A stretch of DNA of 64,000 bases from Symbiodinium microadriaticum (GCA_001939145.1 LSRX01000053.1:930468-994467), one strand, 5' to 3'; counted from the stretch's first letter, positions 1 to 10,617 are shown. The notes: generated by a model not told the origin, from the letters alone. Program-made: numbers and translations.

Positions 1-1190
1 AATAATAACCCCTAAACCCCTGGGGCTCCCGCTTCATCGGAGAAAGGGGGCCTGCTCGGCCCAGGAGAACTTCGCTTTGGCACTGCGAGGCCCAGTCCAA
101 AGCCATCCTTTTGGGTTCAGGGTTTAGGGTTTAGGGCTGAGGGTTTAGGGTTTTAGGGTTTAGGGGTTAGGGCTGAGCGGCTGAGGGTTTAGGGTTTCAG
201 GGGAAAGGGCTTTAGGGCTTTAGGGGCTTCTTTAGGGGCTTAGGGGTTTAGGGTTTAGGGTCTAGGGTCGAGGGTTTAGGATTTACGGTTCGGGCTTTCC
301 TTTGCGTCAGCTTTAAATAGGGTTTTAAGGGCCTCTCTGACTATGTAGGGGTCTTAAAAATGAGAGTGTCCTTAGGCTTTCTTTGTGGTATAGCTATAAC
401 ATGGAACCCTATCTGTAAGGATCTAAGCTCCTATACTAGGGCTTTCGGGCTTACTCTAGGGTTTTAGGTTTTTGCTGTTTGGGAGAAGTTGGGGCTCTTC
501 GGGCTTTCGGGCCTGTCCGGGGTCGAAGGGTTCAGTTGTGGGTCGGTCGAAGCTCTGTAGAGCTTTTGGGTGTTGAATGTGTCTTACGGCTGTTACTGTG
601 TTTAGTGCATTTAGGGCTGATGGGGTTTAGACTTGGCTCTTGTTGAACTGTTGCTCTAACCTGAAGGACCAAGTAGCCCTTAAAAGTAGGGGCCCGATAC
701 CCATATACTATGAATCTCTGAACCCGAAAACCTCTTTTAGGGCTGTTTTCGTTACCTGAAGCTGTTTAAGCTTCGTTTGGTGCTGATCTTGTGGCCTTGC
801 CATCCTTCAGATGGCAACACGCAACCCTCCGAAGTAACCCCCCCCCCGGTTTAGTTTTTGTTAGGGTTTAAGTGGGGTATAGGGTTGAGGGTGGGAGGTT
901 TAGGTCGCAGTTGCGGCATGTCTGCCAAAAAATTGAGGAGAGCGAAGCCCTCAAACCAAAGCCTGCTCAAGTTTTGAAGAGGAGGGTTGATGGTTCAGGG
1001 TTCAGGGTAGCCCCTACAAAGTCAGGTCTTGAAAGCAGCAAGTGGCCTGATGGCGTTCGAGTCATCGGTGTGGCCGTCGCCCTTTGCACCGAATGCCCAG
1101 GGCGTGACCTTTCTTGTTTGGGGCATAGAGTCTGCAGGGTTCGTGGGTTTGGGCTCGGACTCTAATGCCTGAAACCCTGAGGCCCTAAAA
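1..1190. repeat. Interstitial telomere-like repeats and unassigned sequence
   Basis: Degenerate TTTAGGG and TTTAGGGG units fill about 112-290, with single units elsewhere. The rest is AT/GC-balanced DNA without a credible gene; the 97-codon open frame at 872-1165 is read through TTTAGGG-like sequence and is not supported. One small palindromic element lies near 665-765 and is listed separately. Confidence 0.75.
665..765. mobile_element. MITE-like element, family D (copy 1)
   Basis: Begins near 'ggaccaagtagcccttaaa', carries the 'cccatatactatgaat' core and ends near 'gctgttttcgttacc'. The same order occurs at 5514-5647 (reverse orientation) and 36970-37083, so three diverged copies define the family. 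The ends are imperfectly complementary. No coding capacity. Confidence 0.55.
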
Positions 1191-1290
1191 ATGGGTAGTT
1201 CTCTAAATTCGGGTCCCTTTGAGGATCCTCTTATAAGGGTGCTGTACTTCTTAGGGGACCAAAAAAGGGCCCCTTAGAGAACTACCCATA
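1191..1290. mobile_element. MITE-like foldback, family C (copy 1)
   Basis: Starts 'atgggtagttctctaaatt' and ends 'agagaactacccata', its inverted complement, giving a hairpin of about 100 bp. Related copies lie at 50048-50153, 50159-50335 and 58083-58172. Non-coding and non-autonomous. Confidence 0.7.
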
Positions 1291-1825
1291 TCCAATATAT
1301 CCTAAGCCTTTAAGATTAACCCTGAGCCTTTGACCCACGGACTTCAGGTGAGACTCAGATCTGTCAGAGCTTTAGGTTTTCGGGCTTGGGGTTTCATGCG
1401 GACTTTGCCGGGAACGAGCTTGACCGGGTGGCGCTCCACTTCAATCACCTGATGCTGCATCTTGGAACCCACACGTACAAGTAGTTTAGGGTTCAGGGTT
1501 TACCTTTGCCTGCAAGGGCCTGAAGAAGAAGCCCCCCCCCCCCTCTCCCCCCAAGGAGAACACATGTAGTCATGGCCCATGCGCGATTCGCGGACATTCT
1601 GCAGAAGGCTCTACCATCTTCGTGGCCCCTATAGACCCTAAACCCTAAATCTTGTGGTGGTCTGGGGTGTGATACTTCGGATGCTGGGGTTGTCGTGGGT
1701 CACGGTCGCGAGCCCATGATGACAGAAAGCAGGAGGGGAAGTTCCGAGATGGGCAATAAGATGCCTATAGTCACCCTTTGGAGTTCCCCTTTGGATAACC
1801 AGTTTTAGACAATAGGATCCGATAG

Positions 1826-1928
1826 TACGGTAGATGATATGAATCCTGTAATAAAGAGTATACCATAATTCCCATAGTTTAGGGTCCTTAAAGGTAATGC
1901 AGGATTTATATCATCAACAGTATCAAGG
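1826..1928. mobile_element. MITE-like foldback, family A (copy 1)
   Basis: Termini are 'gatgatatgaatcctg' and 'caggatttatatcatc', an inverted pair, with the conserved centre 'ataattcccatagtttagg'. This is the most abundant small palindrome in the window (about 15 full copies plus fragments). Non-coding. Confidence 0.75.
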
Positions 1929-2189
1929 TCGTTAACCAAAGAAGGCACCTACAATGGACACTATGAACACTAGGGGCGACTAGGGGTGGTCGACCTACCG
2001 TCACTGTAGAAAGTCCTCCCAAACAACAGAAGCAATGTCTTGTTGTCTAAATACGCAAGCAGTATTGACCGGACCACCGAGTCTAAACTTTAAACCAGAA
2101 TTAATCTATTCTAGCTATTGCTGTAGCAGTGTATATGCATATATATATATACACACACATATATATTGATTGTTAGAACTACTAATTGT

Positions 2190-2245
2190 TGTGAAGAAGA
2201 TGATGATGATGACGATGATGATGATGATGCATGATTCTGATCATG
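2190..2245. repeat. GAT/ATG trinucleotide microsatellite
   Basis: Imperfect (GAT)n/(GATGAC) tract. The overlapping 137-codon open frame starting at 2170 is microsatellite-driven and not supported as a gene. Confidence 0.8.
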
Positions 2246-2462
2246 ATTGTTCTGATGATTCTGGTTATGACTATTACTGCTACTATCTGTTACACCGCCG
2301 GAAACCGGAGACCGACTTGGTGCGCGGCAACGGCAGGACAGTCTCTCTCGCCAGCGCTCGTCATCCTGCGGGGATCGGAAGCTGGAGGGCCTTGCTAGTT
2401 CAGGGCTTTAGTGGTCAGGATCTAGAGTTTAGGGTTTGGGTCTTAGGTGGCTTCAGCTGTCT

Positions 2463-2504
2463 CTGTCTCTGTGTGTGTGTGTGTGTGCGTGTGTGTGTGT
2501 GTGC
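2463..2504. repeat. GT dinucleotide microsatellite
   Basis: Nearly pure (GT)n run with a few GC steps. It explains the open frames that cross it. Confidence 0.85.
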
Positions 2505-2741
2505 GCGGCTTGGCTTCCTTCTACGCGCACCGGCCGTTTTGCCTCTCAAAGGCTTTGAGAATAAGGCGCGATCCTCTCAATGAAGCTCAATACAGCTCAA
2601 ACTCTCTCAAAATGCACGTCCCCTCGGTAAGCTTCGAAATCTCGAAAAAAACAAGTCCCTCGGATCCTTTAAGTTAAAAAGGGGGGGAAACCCGCTGGGG
2701 CACGGCCTCTCTCAATCAAGCTCAAGCTCGATAAAACTCGA

Positions 2742-2845
2742 TACCCATAGGCTCCAAAGTAGTTCCTTTGTTGGGGTTTATATTTAGAATTTAGAATCCT
2801 ACAAGGTAATCCCCAAAAAGGAACTACGAAGGAGCCTGTGGGTAA
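2742..2845. mobile_element. MITE-like foldback, family B (copy 1)
   Basis: Termini 'tacccataggctcc' and 'ggagcctgtgggtaa' are inverted complements. The inner arms 'gtagttcctttg' and 'aaaaaggaactac' also pair. Other copies are at 42958-43053, 48255-48346 and 51291-51384. Confidence 0.75.
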
Positions 2846-2861
2846 AGCTCGAAACCGCCCC

Positions 2862-3440
2862 TAGGGGTTTAGGGGGTTAGGGGTTTAGGGGTTTAGGGGT
2901 TTAGGGTTTAAGGGTTTAGGGTTTAGGGGTTTGGGGGTTTAAGGGTTTAGCAGCAGAGATCGGATCTACAGTTTGGGCCTGGATGCTGTAGTGCAAACTC
3001 AGACTAGGCCTTCGGAGCGTTTCTGTGCACAATGTATGTGTATGTGTATGCATGTAATAGGTGCATGTGTATATCTATATCCATATCTCTCTATATACAT
3101 ATATATATATATACACGCAAACCTCACTTCAATCCCTAATTCAACAGAACTGGGTATTCATTTCAAAGAGGTTCCGCCTGTGTAGGTGCATTTTGGACTC
3201 CTGCTTGATGTTGTGGGCTCTAGACGGGATTCATGGACACCTTTGAGTAGGGACGGACCGAGGGAATTCAGCTCTGCTGGCTGGCTCATTGTGATAAAGG
3301 TTTAGGGTTTAGGGATCAGGGTTTAGGTGGTCAGGGTTTAGGGTTTAAGTTTAGGTGTTTAGGGTTTAGGGTTTAGGGTGTAGATTTTAGGTGTTCAGGG
3401 TTTAAGGTTTAAGGTTTAGGTGCTTAGGGTTTGGGGTTTA
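2862..3440. repeat. TTTAGGG/TTTAGGGG blocks flanking unique DNA
   Basis: Two G-rich interstitial telomere-like blocks (about 2862-2950 and 3298-3440) flank about 350 bp of unique sequence that contains a small TA microsatellite (about 3085-3115). I see no gene. Confidence 0.8.
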
Positions 3441-3939
3441 GGGCTAAGGGATGTATTTTTGCTTGGGCTCTGCGAGTCGACGATGAAGGAGGATCGAGTC
3501 AGACTTGAGAAATTGCTGCTCAGGGACTTACGCTAGGGGTGTGTTGCTTCGGTCTGGGAAGTGAAGTGAATATCAGGGGCCTTATCAAGCAGAATAGGAT
3601 TCTGCGGTAGTAGTATAACCAAATAGGGACTAGAAATTAGGGAATGCTTTTGGAAATTCCTAAGCCCATAGAAAACAGTCATAAAATCCTTAAGGGAACC
3701 CTTAAATGCTCGGATGCTATTCTAAACTAGTCCGACCGCGATAGTCAGAAAGCTGCAACTTGCCCGGCCTGCACCAGCTCTTGGAGTGTGGCAGCCGCTT
3801 CTTTGGAGACCTTCATCTCTCTGTGGTTTGGGTTTAGGGTTTAGGGGTTTTAGGAATGTAGGGCTTAGAGATTTACGGTTTAGGGGTTTGGGGCTTCAGG
3901 GTTTTGGGTTTAGTGGTTTAGGGTTTAGGGGTTAAGGGG

Positions 3940-4502
3940 CTGAAGCTCTAAGCCCTAAAGTAACCCTCTACAGCCCCAATAAACGGATTTAGAGCAGCGT
4001 GCCATTTAGGGCCTGGGGGGTTGTATAGAAGGTGTTCTCTGCCTTCTACAGTCAGTGTGCTATAGGGGGTGATTCAGGGGCTTGTTTGCTTTATCAGTTT
4101 GCAGAGGAGGTTGGGGTATCTTTTGCAATAGATATTCCACGCACCTTACGGGAGTAGTAAACTCTGATCCTCATAAACCCTAAACCCTGAGTAGTATTCT
4201 GAATCATCTCAGGGAGCCGGATGAGATAAAGACACAAACTGAGCATGTCCCAGAAACTCAGGCATCCGGAGGGTTGCGCATCATGCTATTCCCGATCTTG
4301 CGCAGTACGTGAATCAAGATCCCCTAAACCGCGAAATCCCTCAACCCTAAACTCTAAACCCAAAACCGTGCCCTAAGGCCCTAAACCCTAAAGCCCTAAA
4401 CCGCGAAATCCCTCAACCCTAAACCCCACAACCCGAGACCTGTTTAACCCTCAACCCTGAAGCCCGGGGTCCTCACCTCAAAGGCTCCCAGTGTCTACGT
4501 CG
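3940..4502. repeat. Direct duplication, left copy, ending at an N
   Basis: This tract recurs at 4830-5392 at a constant offset of 890 and without a visible mismatch. It stops exactly at the single N at 4503. It contains C-rich telomere-like units and no gene. Identity plus termination at an unknown base suggests two unmerged contigs or haplotypes rather than a real tandem duplication. Confidence 0.85.
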
Positions 4503-4503
4503 N
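4503..4503. other. Single N, assembly joint
   Basis: Unknown base directly abutting the end of a 563-bp perfect duplicate. The right side begins in CCCTAAA-like repeats. Confidence 0.9.
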
Positions 4504-4829
4504 AAAAACCAAACCCTAAACCCCAAACCCTACACCCTAAACCCCCTACCAAGTGGTTCTTCTGTCACCTGCAGCTGCAGATACCTCCAGAGGCCAGGCC
4601 GTGTCAGCTGATTTGGAGGCTTCGATCGCCGGCTGTGTTTCTCTATTTTGGTTTTAGGGTTTGGGGTGGTGGCGGCTTCGATAGCTGCCCCTGATAATCT
4701 ACTCTGAACCCTAAACCCCTAAACCCTAAACCCTAAACCCCTAAACCCCTAAACCCTAAACCCCTAAACCCTCAATCCGAAACCGCAATAGAAAATTGGT
4801 TTAGGGTGGAGGGCTTTGCACCTCAACCT
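4504..4829. repeat. C-rich telomere-like array
   Basis: CCCTAAA and CCCCTAAA units (densest at 4700-4780) separate the two copies of the 563-bp duplication. Confidence 0.85.
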
Positions 4830-5392
4830 CTGAAGCTCTAAGCCCTAAAGTAACCCTCTACAGCCCCAATAAACGGATTTAGAGCAGCGTGCCATTTAGG
4901 GCCTGGGGGGTTGTATAGAAGGTGTTCTCTGCCTTCTACAGTCAGTGTGCTATAGGGGGTGATTCAGGGGCTTGTTTGCTTTATCAGTTTGCAGAGGAGG
5001 TTGGGGTATCTTTTGCAATAGATATTCCACGCACCTTACGGGAGTAGTAAACTCTGATCCTCATAAACCCTAAACCCTGAGTAGTATTCTGAATCATCTC
5101 AGGGAGCCGGATGAGATAAAGACACAAACTGAGCATGTCCCAGAAACTCAGGCATCCGGAGGGTTGCGCATCATGCTATTCCCGATCTTGCGCAGTACGT
5201 GAATCAAGATCCCCTAAACCGCGAAATCCCTCAACCCTAAACTCTAAACCCAAAACCGTGCCCTAAGGCCCTAAACCCTAAAGCCCTAAACCGCGAAATC
5301 CCTCAACCCTAAACCCCACAACCCGAGACCTGTTTAACCCTCAACCCTGAAGCCCGGGGTCCTCACCTCAAAGGCTCCCAGTGTCTACGTCG
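4830..5392. repeat. Direct duplication, right copy
   Basis: Second copy of 3940-4502. Beyond it the sequence continues into G-rich TTTAGGG units (5393-5490), whereas the left copy ends at the N. Confidence 0.85.
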
Positions 5393-5513
5393 AGTTTAGG
5401 GTTTTGGGGTTTAGAGTTTGGGGTTTAGGGTTCAGGGTTTGGGGCTTTGGGTTTAGGGTTTGGGGTTTAAGGTTTAGGGATCCCGACAACAGCGCTGTAG
5501 CCTAGACCCCAAC

Positions 5514-5647
5514 ACCTCAAGGACGAAAAGAGCCCTAAAAGCGTTTAGGGTTCATATACCATCATTCAGATACCATCATATAGGGATTCATAGTATATTA
5601 TATGGGTATAGGGCCCCCTACTTTTAAGGGCTCTTTGGTCCTTAAGG
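5514..5647. mobile_element. MITE-like element, family D (copy 2)
   Basis: Starts near 'aaggacgaaaagagcccta', has the core 'attcatagtatattatatggg' shortened here to its key words, and ends 'gggctctttggtccttaag'. It is the reverse orientation of the copies at 665 and 36970. The inner arms carry a duplicated 'atataccatcat/agataccatcat' step. Confidence 0.6.
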
Positions 5648-5768
5648 CACACCCCCTCTTCCCCTGCGGCGCCACAGTGGACTCCATCGGAGACTGGTTG
5701 TAGCGCCACCCCAAGAGGAGGCCTCTGGCGCAATTCTGCAGACATAAGTGGTTTGGGGCTTCCTTACA

Positions 5769-5876
5769 GGATCATGGGACTTAGTAATTAGGGTTATAAA
5801 TAAGGTAACTATAGTTTTATTTAAGTATAACTCCAGTTAAGGTACTTATAACCTTACTTACTAAGTCCCATGATCC
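5769..5876. mobile_element. MITE-like foldback, family H (copy 1)
   Basis: Near-perfect palindrome: 'ggatcatgggacttagtaa' at the left and 'ttactaagtcccatgatcc' at the right. Inner arms 'gttataaataaggtaact' and 'aggtacttataac' also pair. A second copy sits at 62797-62904. Confidence 0.8.
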
Positions 5877-6130
5877 AACAAGTGGGGTTTAGTTTGAGTC
5901 TAGGGCCTAGAGTCTAGGGTTTGGGGTTTAGGGTTTCAGGGCTTCCTCTTTAAGTACCGTTTAACCCCGCTCCGAGCCATCTCCAAATCACCTCCGATCT
6001 TCAACAGTTGCAGCAGCGATGAATGTATTTGGAGCATGGAGGATTGGAAAAGGACTTTGGCGCTTCTTAGAATTTTGCATTACCTTTACGGAACCCCAAG
6101 GCATGGGACAGGTAATTCTTCAAGCCTCTT

Positions 6131-6215
6131 TGAACCCTGAACCCTAAACCCTAAACCCCTAAACCCCTAAACACCTAAACCCTAAACCCCCAAACTCTAA
6201 ACCCCAAACCCTGCC
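6131..6215. repeat. C-rich telomere-like array
   Basis: CCCTAAA/CCCCTAAA units. Downstream 6216-6600 is low-information sequence before the repeat-protein gene. The open frame at 6275-6487 is not supported. Confidence 0.8.
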
Positions 6216-6600
6216 AGCAGCTCGTTGTCAAAAGGCTGAGCACGAGGCACTGAAGAGCCGACACGACAATCAAGGTGCAGACGCAGACGTGGGGAGTGCG
6301 GCACAACCTCGCATGTGGGGGGCGGATGCTCATGCAAAATGAAGCCTTGGATCTGGGATCTGCAGTGCAGGGATCAAAAACTCAGGCACGCAATCGGGGA
6401 ACCCGAAATCGGAAATTCGAAAGAGTAGGGTTTAGGGTTAGGGAGCCCTTAAGTACGTTAAGCCTTGGAAGAGAAAAGTGGAGTTAGAAGTAGGGTCCCC
6501 CCCGAACGAGCACGAATGTTACCGGTCTGTCGTCAGCGCTTCGGCAACCCATTTTTGCAGATGCCGTGCGAGTCTTGTTCTGCACCGCTGCTGAGACCTG

Positions 6601-7686
6601 CTACACAGGTTTCAGCAAATCCTGCACAGCGCTGCTGTCACCACCATCGGCAGCACTACCCCAGGTCACGAAGGATCTATCGGCAAGAATGCCAGCAAAA
6701 GCCCTGTCAGATGCTTGGATCTGCTGCACGTTCTTCAGCTGATCCTGCACGGTACTGCTGTCACCACCATAGGCAGCACTACCCCAGGACACGACGCATC
6801 CATCGGCAAGAATGGCAGCAAAAGCGTAGCCAGATGCTTGGATCTGCTGCACGTTCTTCAGCTGATCCTGCACAGCACTGCTGTCACCACCATTGGCAGC
6901 ACGACCCCAGGTCACGACGCATCCATCGGCAAGAATGGCAGCAAAAGCGTAGCCAGAGGCTTGGATCTGCTGCACATTCCTCAGCTGATCCTGCACGGCA
7001 CTGCTGTCACCACCACTGGCAGCACTACCCCAGGTCACGACGGATCCATCGCCAAGAGTGCCAGCAAAAGCCCTGTCAGAGGCTCGGATCTGCTGCACGT
7101 TCTTCAGCTGATCCTGCACGGCACTGCTGTCACCACCATAGGCAGCACTACCCCAGGTCACGACGCATCCATCGGCAAGAATGGCAGCAAAAGCATAGCC
7201 AGATGCTTGGATCTGCTGCACGTTCTTCAGCTGATCCTGCACGGCACTACTGTCACCACCACTGGCAGCACTACCCCAGGTCACGACGGATCCATCGCCA
7301 AGAATGGCAGCAAAAGCCGTGTCACAGGCTTGGGTCTGCTGCACATTCTTCAGCTGATCCTGCACGGCACTGCTGTCACCACCATCAACAGCACTACCCC
7401 AGGTCACGACCGATCCATCACCAAGAATGGCAGCAAAAGATAGGCAACCGGCTTGAACTTGGACGCTGTTTATATGCAAGGTTAGTAAATCACCGTTCTG
7501 CAGCCTTGTACACTTGATCGGTGCACATGCATCCAGAGCACTTCCAGACGAGTCCACGAGCCGCCCTCTTCCAACTCCGAGTGCGATCTGTGCTCGACGT
7601 TTCAATGCTCCGACTTCTTCATCCAAGCCTGCCTTCACGGTGGCTGTCTTGCCGCTGAGCAGCCCAACGTCCACTGTAATCGACAT
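6601..7686 (-). CDS. Ubiquitin-like/RCC1-UVR8-like tandem-repeat protein
   Basis: Single-exon frame read right to left. I chose the ATG at 7684-7686 (MSITVDVGLL) rather than the upstream GTG because family members begin this way. Residues 1-75 resemble a ubiquitin-like domain ('GKTATVKAGLDEEVGALKRR', ending 'LQNGDLLTLHINSVQVQA'). Seven tandem units follow, each 41 residues (123 bp), built on 'AFAAILGDGSVVTWG' and 'GGDSSAVQDQLKNVQQIQA', which resemble half-blades of RCC1 propellers. Seven half-size units may be too few for a closed propeller. The last unit ends abruptly at 'VQDLLKPV' and stop, so the C-terminus may be truncated. Such genes are very numerous in Symbiodiniaceae and are often auto-annotated as HERC or UVR8; no enzymatic HECT domain is visible. 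It lies alone between telomere-like arrays. Confidence 0.85.
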   Translation of the reverse strand: MSITVDVGLLSGKTATVKAGLDEEVGALKRRAQIALGVGRGRLVDSSGSALDACAPIKCTRLQNGDLLTLHINSVQVQAGCLSFAAILGDGSVVTWGSAVDGGDSSAVQDQLKNVQQTQACDTAFAAILGDGSVVTWGSAASGGDSSAVQDQLKNVQQIQASGYAFAAILADGCVVTWGSAAYGGDSSAVQDQLKNVQQIRASDRAFAGTLGDGSVVTWGSAASGGDSSAVQDQLRNVQQIQASGYAFAAILADGCVVTWGRAANGGDSSAVQDQLKNVQQIQASGYAFAAILADGCVVSWGSAAYGGDSSTVQDQLKNVQQIQASDRAFAGILADRSFVTWGSAADGGDSSAVQDLLKPV

Positions 7687-7775
7687 CTTGCCGCCGCCCA
7701 CAGCCTTAACTACACTGGACCTGACCTCCTCCTTGTGGTCAAGGTTTGGGAATGTCGGCTTGGAGTCTAGCCCTC

Positions 7776-8784
7776 AACCCTAAACCCCTAAAGCCTAAAC
7801 CCCTGAACCCTAAACCTCTAAACCCCTAAACCCTAAACCCCTAAACCCTAAACCCCTAACCCCTGAACCCTAAACCTCTAAGCCCCCGAACCCCAAAACC
7901 CCTAAACCCTAAGGCAACGGTGTGTAGAGAATCGTTTAGAGCCTCTGGGGGTCCATAGGCTTAAATCCCTGCAGACGCTAGACTCCTTAAAAAGGTACAA
8001 GTAGGTTATTTGGGGTTAAGAGACCCTAATGGTATGATTGTCGATCCCTGAACTCGTCCAGGAAGCTGTAGACCTGTCCGGCTCCCTTGGAGCGCCCAGC
8101 CGCCCGAAACCCTACACCCGAACCCTAAACCCCGAAGCCCTAAACCTTAAACCCTAAACCCCTAGGCCCCCTTAAAGGCTAGGTGGCAATGCAGGGGCCT
8201 TCACAATTGGACTCGGGCCTTTGCGAGAAGTTGGGATGATGAATCTCGGAGCCATAAAGGGCTCCGGGATACCGGGATGCTGTTGAAGGCTTTAGGGTTT
8301 AGGGCTTGGGGTTTAGAGTCTAGGGTTTAGGGCTTACTGTTCAGCCTCCAGGTTCGATTAGGCTACGGTTGAGTAGGGTCGTTAGATTTGGAGTTTAGGG
8401 TTTAGGGTTTAGGGTTTAGGGGCCAGTCTTCTTCCTTTCTCGGCATTCGGATTTTGGAAATTCCTAAATCTACGAGCTATACTACTAGTTGAAATGACAT
8501 AAGGCACGCCTAGTCCAGATTGGCCTTGAACGCCCCGACAAAGAATCAGCAAATACCAATCTTGGATCAATGTATGGGGACATGCTCAGCATCCAATAGC
8601 CTACCTACTACGGTTGATGATATCAACCCTGCAGTACCCATAATAAGGAATAGACCATAATTCCCATAGTTTAAGGTCCTTGAGGTAATTTCTATCATCA
8701 ACGGTAGTCTTCTGGAGCTCGGAGACCTGTTGCAGAATTCGGGGGGCCCGGCCAATGCTTGCTTGCCCCTGGCACGATGCGCCG
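7776..8784. repeat. 1-kb direct duplication, left copy
   Basis: Recurs at 8904-9912 at a constant offset of 1128 and without a visible mismatch. It includes CCCTAAA arrays, unique DNA, G-rich units and one family-A foldback (8609-8707). There is no gene: peptides such as 'NYGNYGLFLIMG' are readings of the foldback. Confidence 0.85.
8609..8707. mobile_element. MITE-like foldback, family A (copy 2)
   Basis: Termini 'acggttgatgatat' and 'tctatcatcaacggt' pair. The centre is 'ccataattcccatagttta'. Confidence 0.75.
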
Positions 8785-8829
8785 GACGAGGAAGATGCAG
8801 AGGAACAAGACAACACCTGGCGCGGGGGG

Positions 8830-8903
8830 TAAACCCTAAACCCTAAACCCTGCACCCTACCCTCAACCCTAAACCCCTAGACCCTAAACCCCTCAAAACA
8901 CTA
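8830..8903. repeat. C-rich telomere-like array
   Basis: CCCTAAA units forming the spacer between the two 1-kb duplicates. Confidence 0.8.
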
Positions 8904-9912
8904 AACCCTAAACCCCTAAAGCCTAAACCCCTGAACCCTAAACCTCTAAACCCCTAAACCCTAAACCCCTAAACCCTAAACCCCTAACCCCTGAACCCTA
9001 AACCTCTAAGCCCCCGAACCCCAAAACCCCTAAACCCTAAGGCAACGGTGTGTAGAGAATCGTTTAGAGCCTCTGGGGGTCCATAGGCTTAAATCCCTGC
9101 AGACGCTAGACTCCTTAAAAAGGTACAAGTAGGTTATTTGGGGTTAAGAGACCCTAATGGTATGATTGTCGATCCCTGAACTCGTCCAGGAAGCTGTAGA
9201 CCTGTCCGGCTCCCTTGGAGCGCCCAGCCGCCCGAAACCCTACACCCGAACCCTAAACCCCGAAGCCCTAAACCTTAAACCCTAAACCCCTAGGCCCCCT
9301 TAAAGGCTAGGTGGCAATGCAGGGGCCTTCACAATTGGACTCGGGCCTTTGCGAGAAGTTGGGATGATGAATCTCGGAGCCATAAAGGGCTCCGGGATAC
9401 CGGGATGCTGTTGAAGGCTTTAGGGTTTAGGGCTTGGGGTTTAGAGTCTAGGGTTTAGGGCTTACTGTTCAGCCTCCAGGTTCGATTAGGCTACGGTTGA
9501 GTAGGGTCGTTAGATTTGGAGTTTAGGGTTTAGGGTTTAGGGTTTAGGGGCCAGTCTTCTTCCTTTCTCGGCATTCGGATTTTGGAAATTCCTAAATCTA
9601 CGAGCTATACTACTAGTTGAAATGACATAAGGCACGCCTAGTCCAGATTGGCCTTGAACGCCCCGACAAAGAATCAGCAAATACCAATCTTGGATCAATG
9701 TATGGGGACATGCTCAGCATCCAATAGCCTACCTACTACGGTTGATGATATCAACCCTGCAGTACCCATAATAAGGAATAGACCATAATTCCCATAGTTT
9801 AAGGTCCTTGAGGTAATTTCTATCATCAACGGTAGTCTTCTGGAGCTCGGAGACCTGTTGCAGAATTCGGGGGGCCCGGCCAATGCTTGCTTGCCCCTGG
9901 CACGATGCGCCG
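8904..9912. repeat. 1-kb direct duplication, right copy, ending at an N
   Basis: Copy of 7776-8784 that stops at the N at 9913, which is followed by a G homopolymer. Includes a duplicate family-A foldback at 9737-9835. Confidence 0.85.
9737..9835. mobile_element. MITE-like foldback, family A (copy 3, duplicate of copy 2)
   Basis: Identical to 8609-8707 by position within the 1-kb duplication, so not an independent insertion. Confidence 0.75.
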
Positions 9913-9913
9913 N
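9913..9913. other. Single N, assembly joint
   Basis: Unknown base at the end of a 1009-bp duplicate, followed by a run of G. Confidence 0.9.
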
Positions 9914-9926
9914 GGGGGGGGGGTCC

Positions 9927-9997
9927 TTATGATAACTATAGTATAACATACTCCCGAACCCTGTTTCTAATTATTAATTAAGGCCTCTATATTACAC
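9927..9997. mobile_element. MITE-like element, family F (partial)
   Basis: Contains 'tatagtataacatactccc', 'ctgtttctaattattaatta' and 'aaggcctctatattac', matching the right half of the family-F palindrome at 59792-59912. The left half is cut off at the N joint. Confidence 0.55.
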
Positions 9998-10129
9998 CTA
10001 AACCCTAAACCCTATAGACCCTATATAAAACCTATAAACCCTAAACCCTAAATGTCAGGCACGGCCTAGCCGAATGGCTTGGAGGTTCGGGCTTTGGAGG
10101 TTCGGAAGGTTTAGGGTTCAGGGTGCACG

Positions 10130-10360
10130 AAACCCTGAACCCTAAAGCCACTAAAGCCCCTCAAGCCCTAAAGCCCTAGAACCCCTAAAGCCCCGAAAAC
10201 CCTAAAGCCTAAAGCCTAAACCCGAAACCCAACGGCCTAAAGCCTAAACCTGAAACCCTGAGGCCTAAGCCCTTAAAGACTAAAGCCTAAACCCGAAACC
10301 CTAAACCCGAAACTCAAAGGCCTAAAGCCTCAACCCGAAACTCTAAACTCTGACATGGAG
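10130..10360. repeat. Degenerate 'cctaaagcctaaa' array
   Basis: A local variant of CCCTAAA in which 'AAAGCCTAAACCCGAAACC' is the recurring unit, repeated at least five times with drift. It has a longer-period structure than the simple arrays. Confidence 0.65.
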
Positions 10361-10410
10361 TTCAATCCTGCAGTTCCTTTTACCAGGCTTTTGGTTGCTT
10401 CTTTACTCAG

Positions 10411-10541
10411 CTTGAACCCAGAGAACCCAATACTCCCGTAACTAAGGAATATAGCCGTAAATCATAATCTTAAGGCCCCTATCTCCTATCATTTAAGGTA
10501 TACTTCCTTAACTAAGGTGTAGTGGGTTCTCTGGGTTCAAG
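10411..10541. mobile_element. MITE-like foldback, family G (copy 1)
   Basis: Termini 'cttgaacccagagaaccca' and 'tgggttctctgggttcaag' are nearly perfect inverted complements. Inner arms 'aactaaggaatatag' and 'atacttccttaactaagg' pair. Second copy at 52265-52380. Confidence 0.8.
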
Positions 10542-10617
10542 CAACAGCTGCAAGCGATGTCCACTAAAAAACCCTGGAAATTCCCAGCTCCCTCTTCGAC
10601 TTTGATGTAGACCCCGG

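Noticed and set aside
1-300. Chromosome end
   Set aside because: TTTAGGG units are degenerate, short, and recur with both orientations across the window, so they are interstitial.
6465-7517. Plus-strand open frames of 350 and 242 codons, His/Gln-rich repeats
   Set aside because: They are the complement of the 123-bp repeats of the RCC1-like gene. The minus-strand reading has the known repeat motif; the plus ones are by-products of the repeat period being a multiple of three.
8567-9949. Recurrent peptide 'TLNYGNYGLFLIMGTAG' in several short frames (also 49141, 49432, 61805)
   Set aside because: It is a translation of the family-A palindrome, present wherever that element lies, not a conserved gene.
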